From Edaphobacter paludis (lineage in GTDB: Bacteria > Acidobacteriota > Terriglobia > Terriglobales > Acidobacteriaceae): a stretch of 64,000 nucleotides of DNA. Position numbers and translations under genes: made by a program. The notes under the pieces are model-generated. The model did no database searches, was not told the origin of the DNA, and saw only the letters and a list, made by a program, of their open reading frames with translations. Each line of letters begins with the position of its first letter. Positions within the stretch are counted from its first letter, which is position 1. This document shows, piece by piece, positions 61,801 through 64,000 of the stretch. The DNA lies in assembly GCF_039993895.1 (NCBI RefSeq), contig NZ_CP121194.1, forward strand, positions 2,480,001-2,544,000. Reading direction: 5' to 3'.

Positions 61801-62045
61801 GTGGAACTTTCGACACGCAAGTTATAGCTACCGACATCGAGCGACGAGAAGACATACAAGCCTTCTGCGTTTGTCAGCGCCTGCCGCGAAGTGCCTTGGG
61901 CCGTGTTGGTGACAGTGACTTGTGCGCCTGAGACACTGGCGCCCTGAGGGTCAGCAACTCTGCCATTGATTGTGGCGCTGGGAAGCTGTCCATAGGCCAG
62001 TGTGGTCACTGCCATCCAGACAAGTGATGCAAGGGTTTTACGCAT
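58860..62045 (-). CDS. Oar-like TonB-dependent receptor
   Basis: 1061 residues, reverse strand. Signal peptide ([17 protein letters not shown]), then a carboxypeptidase-regulatory-like domain ([54 protein letters not shown]), a plug region ([57 protein letters not shown]) and a large beta-barrel ending in aromatic FQFAARLAF. It should import a substrate over the outer membrane with TonB energy. The substrate is unknown. GGAG lies eight bases before the ATG at 62045. Downstream are two AhpD-like genes on the same strand. Confidence 0.93.
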   Translation of the reverse strand: [1061 protein letters not shown]

Positions 62046-62300
62046 TTCGACCACTCCATTTTTCAGCTGGCACACGCACGTACAGAAGTACGGCAGTTCA
62101 GGAACCGTTGTACCGATCAAAGAATCTTGATGAGTTGTGTTGGTGCCAACACTATAGGCGAGGATGAGACTTGTCATGGCCCGGAGGATTGAGTGGCCGC
62201 TCCATCCTTTGATGGAAGCTCACTGTAAATGAATTCTCTTCTCGGTCTCAATCTTTTGGTGGATGCCGATTGCGGAAACGACACGTAGCATGGTGCCTCA

Positions 62301-63626
62301 ATGGAACAGCGTCGGCAGATGGGTTTGGCGGGGACGGTCGCCGTGGTAATGGGCGAGTCGATCGCGCTCGGCATTTTTCTGACGCCGGCGGCCATGGCAA
62401 AGTCGCTCGGCTCGCCCATGCTGCTCGCCGCTGTGTGGTGCGGTATGGGGCTTATCGCGCTGTGCGGTGCGCTCTGCTACTCGGAGCTTGCGGTGCGCTT
62501 TCCCCATGCCGGTGGCGAGTATGTCTATCTGCGCGAAGGATATGGCGGCCGCATAGCCTTTCTCTACGGATGGATGTCTGCCGCGGTGATGGATCCGGGC
62601 CTTGCTGCAGCTCTGGCTATGGGCGCAACACCGTATATCTTCTCGATGCTGGGAATGTCCCAGCAGGTACGGCTATGGGTTCCCGCATTGATCCTCATCT
62701 CGCTCGCAGCGAACAATTACGTCGGAACGCGGCTCAGCCGGCGCGCCATGGCGACGGCAAACCTGCTGAAGATTGGCGTGCTGCTCTGCCTGGTGGCATG
62801 GGCCTGGATCTCCGGCCACTCGACCGTCGCCAACATACTGCCGCTAGTGCACCGGCGCGCGGGCTCCGAGCCGATCTTCGCCGCCGTCGCGGGAGCCACG
62901 GTCGCCGCGTTCTTCAGCTTCGGCGGATGGTGGGAGGCAGGCAAGATCGCTGGCGAAGTCCGCAACCCGCGGCGGAACCTTCCGCTCGCATTTACCTGTG
63001 GTGTGCTGCTGGTGACAGTGGTCTATCTGCTGGTGAGCTTCGCGTTTCTGTCCGTGGTTCCACTGGACCGAATCGTCTCCAACACGGCATTCGTCGCCCA
63101 GTTCGGCGAGGCGCTGTTCGGAAGCCTGGGTGGTCGTGTACTCTCCGGTTGTGTGCTGCTTTCGGTGCTGGGCGGGATGATGGCGATGACGATGGCCGCG
63201 CCGCGTGTCTACTATGCGATGGCAAAGGACGGCGCATTCTTCTCGATCTTTGGACGACTCCACCCGCGCTTCGGGACGCCGGCGAACGCGGTCCTGCTCC
63301 AGACTGGGCTTGCGCTTCTTGTGCTTTGCTTCGGCGCATTCGACCGCATCCTCTCGTTCATTATTTTTTCGGCGATCTGTTTTCTTGCCTTGTCCGCCGC
63401 CTCTCTCTTCCGGCTCAAGGAGCCAGTACACCGTTGGTGGTATCCGGCGGCTCCAATCCTTTTTCTCTTTGGATGCGGAGTAATTGATTTGCTTATCCTG
63501 ATGCACGACCCGATCCCTGCCCTGCTCGGTCTGCTTGCTGTACTGTGCGGCGATCCTGTCCGCCATTTCTTCTTCTCGTCATCGCGTGCCGCTGTGACGC
63601 CTATTCCCGAACAGCACCTATTTTGA
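62301..63626 (+). CDS. APC-type amino acid permease
   Basis: 441 residues with about 12 membrane helices. The TM1 unwound motif GESIALGIFLTPAAMAKSLGSPM and PHAGGEYVYLREGYGG, then VTVVYLLVSFAFLSVVPLDRI are typical of the amino acid-polyamine-organocation superfamily. It should import an amino acid or related compound. It is divergent from the receptor gene and followed 16 bases later by an AhpD-like gene on the same strand. A competing frame in another phase over the same bases was discarded. Confidence 0.9.
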   Translation: MEQRRQMGLAGTVAVVMGESIALGIFLTPAAMAKSLGSPMLLAAVWCGMGLIALCGALCYSELAVRFPHAGGEYVYLREGYGGRIAFLYGWMSAAVMDPGLAAALAMGATPYIFSMLGMSQQVRLWVPALILISLAANNYVGTRLSRRAMATANLLKIGVLLCLVAWAWISGHSTVANILPLVHRRAGSEPIFAAVAGATVAAFFSFGGWWEAGKIAGEVRNPRRNLPLAFTCGVLLVTVVYLLVSFAFLSVVPLDRIVSNTAFVAQFGEALFGSLGGRVLSGCVLLSVLGGMMAMTMAAPRVYYAMAKDGAFFSIFGRLHPRFGTPANAVLLQTGLALLVLCFGAFDRILSFIIFSAICFLALSAASLFRLKEPVHRWWYPAAPILFLFGCGVIDLLILMHDPIPALLGLLAVLCGDPVRHFFFSSSRAAVTPIPEQHLF

Positions 63627-63642
63627 AAGGACACGATCATCC

Positions 63643-64000
63643 ATGGCTCACATTCAATTGCCCGAAGGACTTCCTGGCATCCGGGGAGCAATGGCTTTCC
63701 GTCCCGAGACAGCCAAGCCTCTGAATGAACTGGTAGAGATTTTGCTACACGGACCAAACTCCCTGACGCCGGGTGAGCGAGAATTGATTGCGACATACGT
63801 CTCGACTCAAAATGACTGTTACTACTGCCAGACGATTCACGGAGCCATTGCTGCTGCCAGCCTGGGCGACGATGAAGCGTTAGTCCAGAAGGTAAAGTTC
63901 GATTTTCAAAATGCCTCGATCTCTGACAAGTTGGAGGCCCTGCTCGTGATCGCAGGACAGGTGCAGAAGGGTGGAAAAAATGTCACATCAGACGCCGTGG
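63643..64000 (+). CDS. AhpD-like protein 3, cut by the window edge
   Basis: 119 residues seen, no stop. QNDCYYCQTIHGAIA gives Cys59, Cys62 and His66, as in the two genes near 58 kb. The segment ELIATYVSTQND is near-identical in pattern to EMIATYVSALNA of the second AhpD-like protein. It follows the permease gene on the same strand with a 16-base gap and AAAGG before the ATG. The function should be that of the other family members. Confidence 0.88.
   Translation, partial: MAHIQLPEGLPGIRGAMAFRPETAKPLNELVEILLHGPNSLTPGERELIATYVSTQNDCYYCQTIHGAIAAASLGDDEALVQKVKFDFQNASISDKLEALLVIAGQVQKGGKNVTSDAV

Noticed and set aside
62270-63487. A 405-codon forward frame over the permease gene
   Set aside because: It lacks membrane helices and has Arg/Gly-rich, random-looking sequence; the other phase encodes a clear APC permease.

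Overview
The window looks like a chromosomal piece of a Terriglobia-type Acidobacteriota (Granulicella/Edaphobacter/Terriglobus-like). This is inferred from the high G+C host DNA, an Oar-like TonB receptor with a carboxypeptidase-regulatory N-terminus, proteins with the same regulatory-like domain, and the dispersed intergenic palindromes. It is not proven by a marker gene.

Host region 1 to 32.3 kb. It opens with the end of a sensor histidine kinase, then a four-gene export operon (YncE-like beta-propeller, TolC-like channel, lipoprotein adaptor, HAE-type RND pump). Next come a cytochrome c oxidase cluster (subunits II, I, III and a 72-residue CxxC membrane protein), a quinone/FMN reductase, a CCA-adding enzyme with a histone-H1-like Lys/Ala/Pro tail, lpxD, a response regulator, a secreted nucleoside hydrolase, tmk overlapping a cytochrome P450, a carbohydrate group (GH36 alpha-galactosidase, GlgX debranching enzyme, SSS symporter) and two secreted carboxypeptidase-regulatory-like proteins. 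The region ends at a tRNA-Ser(GGA).

Integrated element 32.38 to 46.13 kb. A 13.75-kb element sits exactly in the 3' end of tRNA-Ser, bounded by a 19-bp perfect duplication. It carries a tyrosine integrase, an excisionase-like HTH protein, a sigma-like protein, a primase-type zinc-finger/winged-helix protein, several small proteins, and a complete head-and-packaging module (small terminase, large terminase, HK97-type portal, prohead protease, major capsid). I find no tail, lysis, head-tail connector or DNA polymerase genes. This is the layout of a capsid-forming phage satellite (cf-PICI-like) that would have to borrow tails from a helper phage. It is the most exciting system here. Around its genes are a perfect 18-bp inverted repeat (origin candidate), a gene-free 843-bp repeat-rich stretch before the terminases (packaging-site candidate) and integrase-arm-like repeats at both ends.

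Second accessory region 46.13 to about 57.3 kb. Directly abutting attR is a frameshifted DUF4102-type integrase, an IS110 remnant, a CzcCBA-type heavy-metal efflux operon (reverse strand) with a divergent histidine kinase/response regulator pair, and an AlpA-type regulator. A partial copy of the tRNA-Ser end at 57.29 kb may mark its far end. I read it as a decayed metal-resistance island in tandem with the satellite at one tRNA.

Right end, 57.5 to 64 kb. Two overlapping AhpD/carboxymuconolactone-decarboxylase-like genes, an Oar-like TonB receptor, an APC-type amino-acid permease and a third AhpD-like gene (cut by the window edge) form what may be an uptake-and-detoxification locus.
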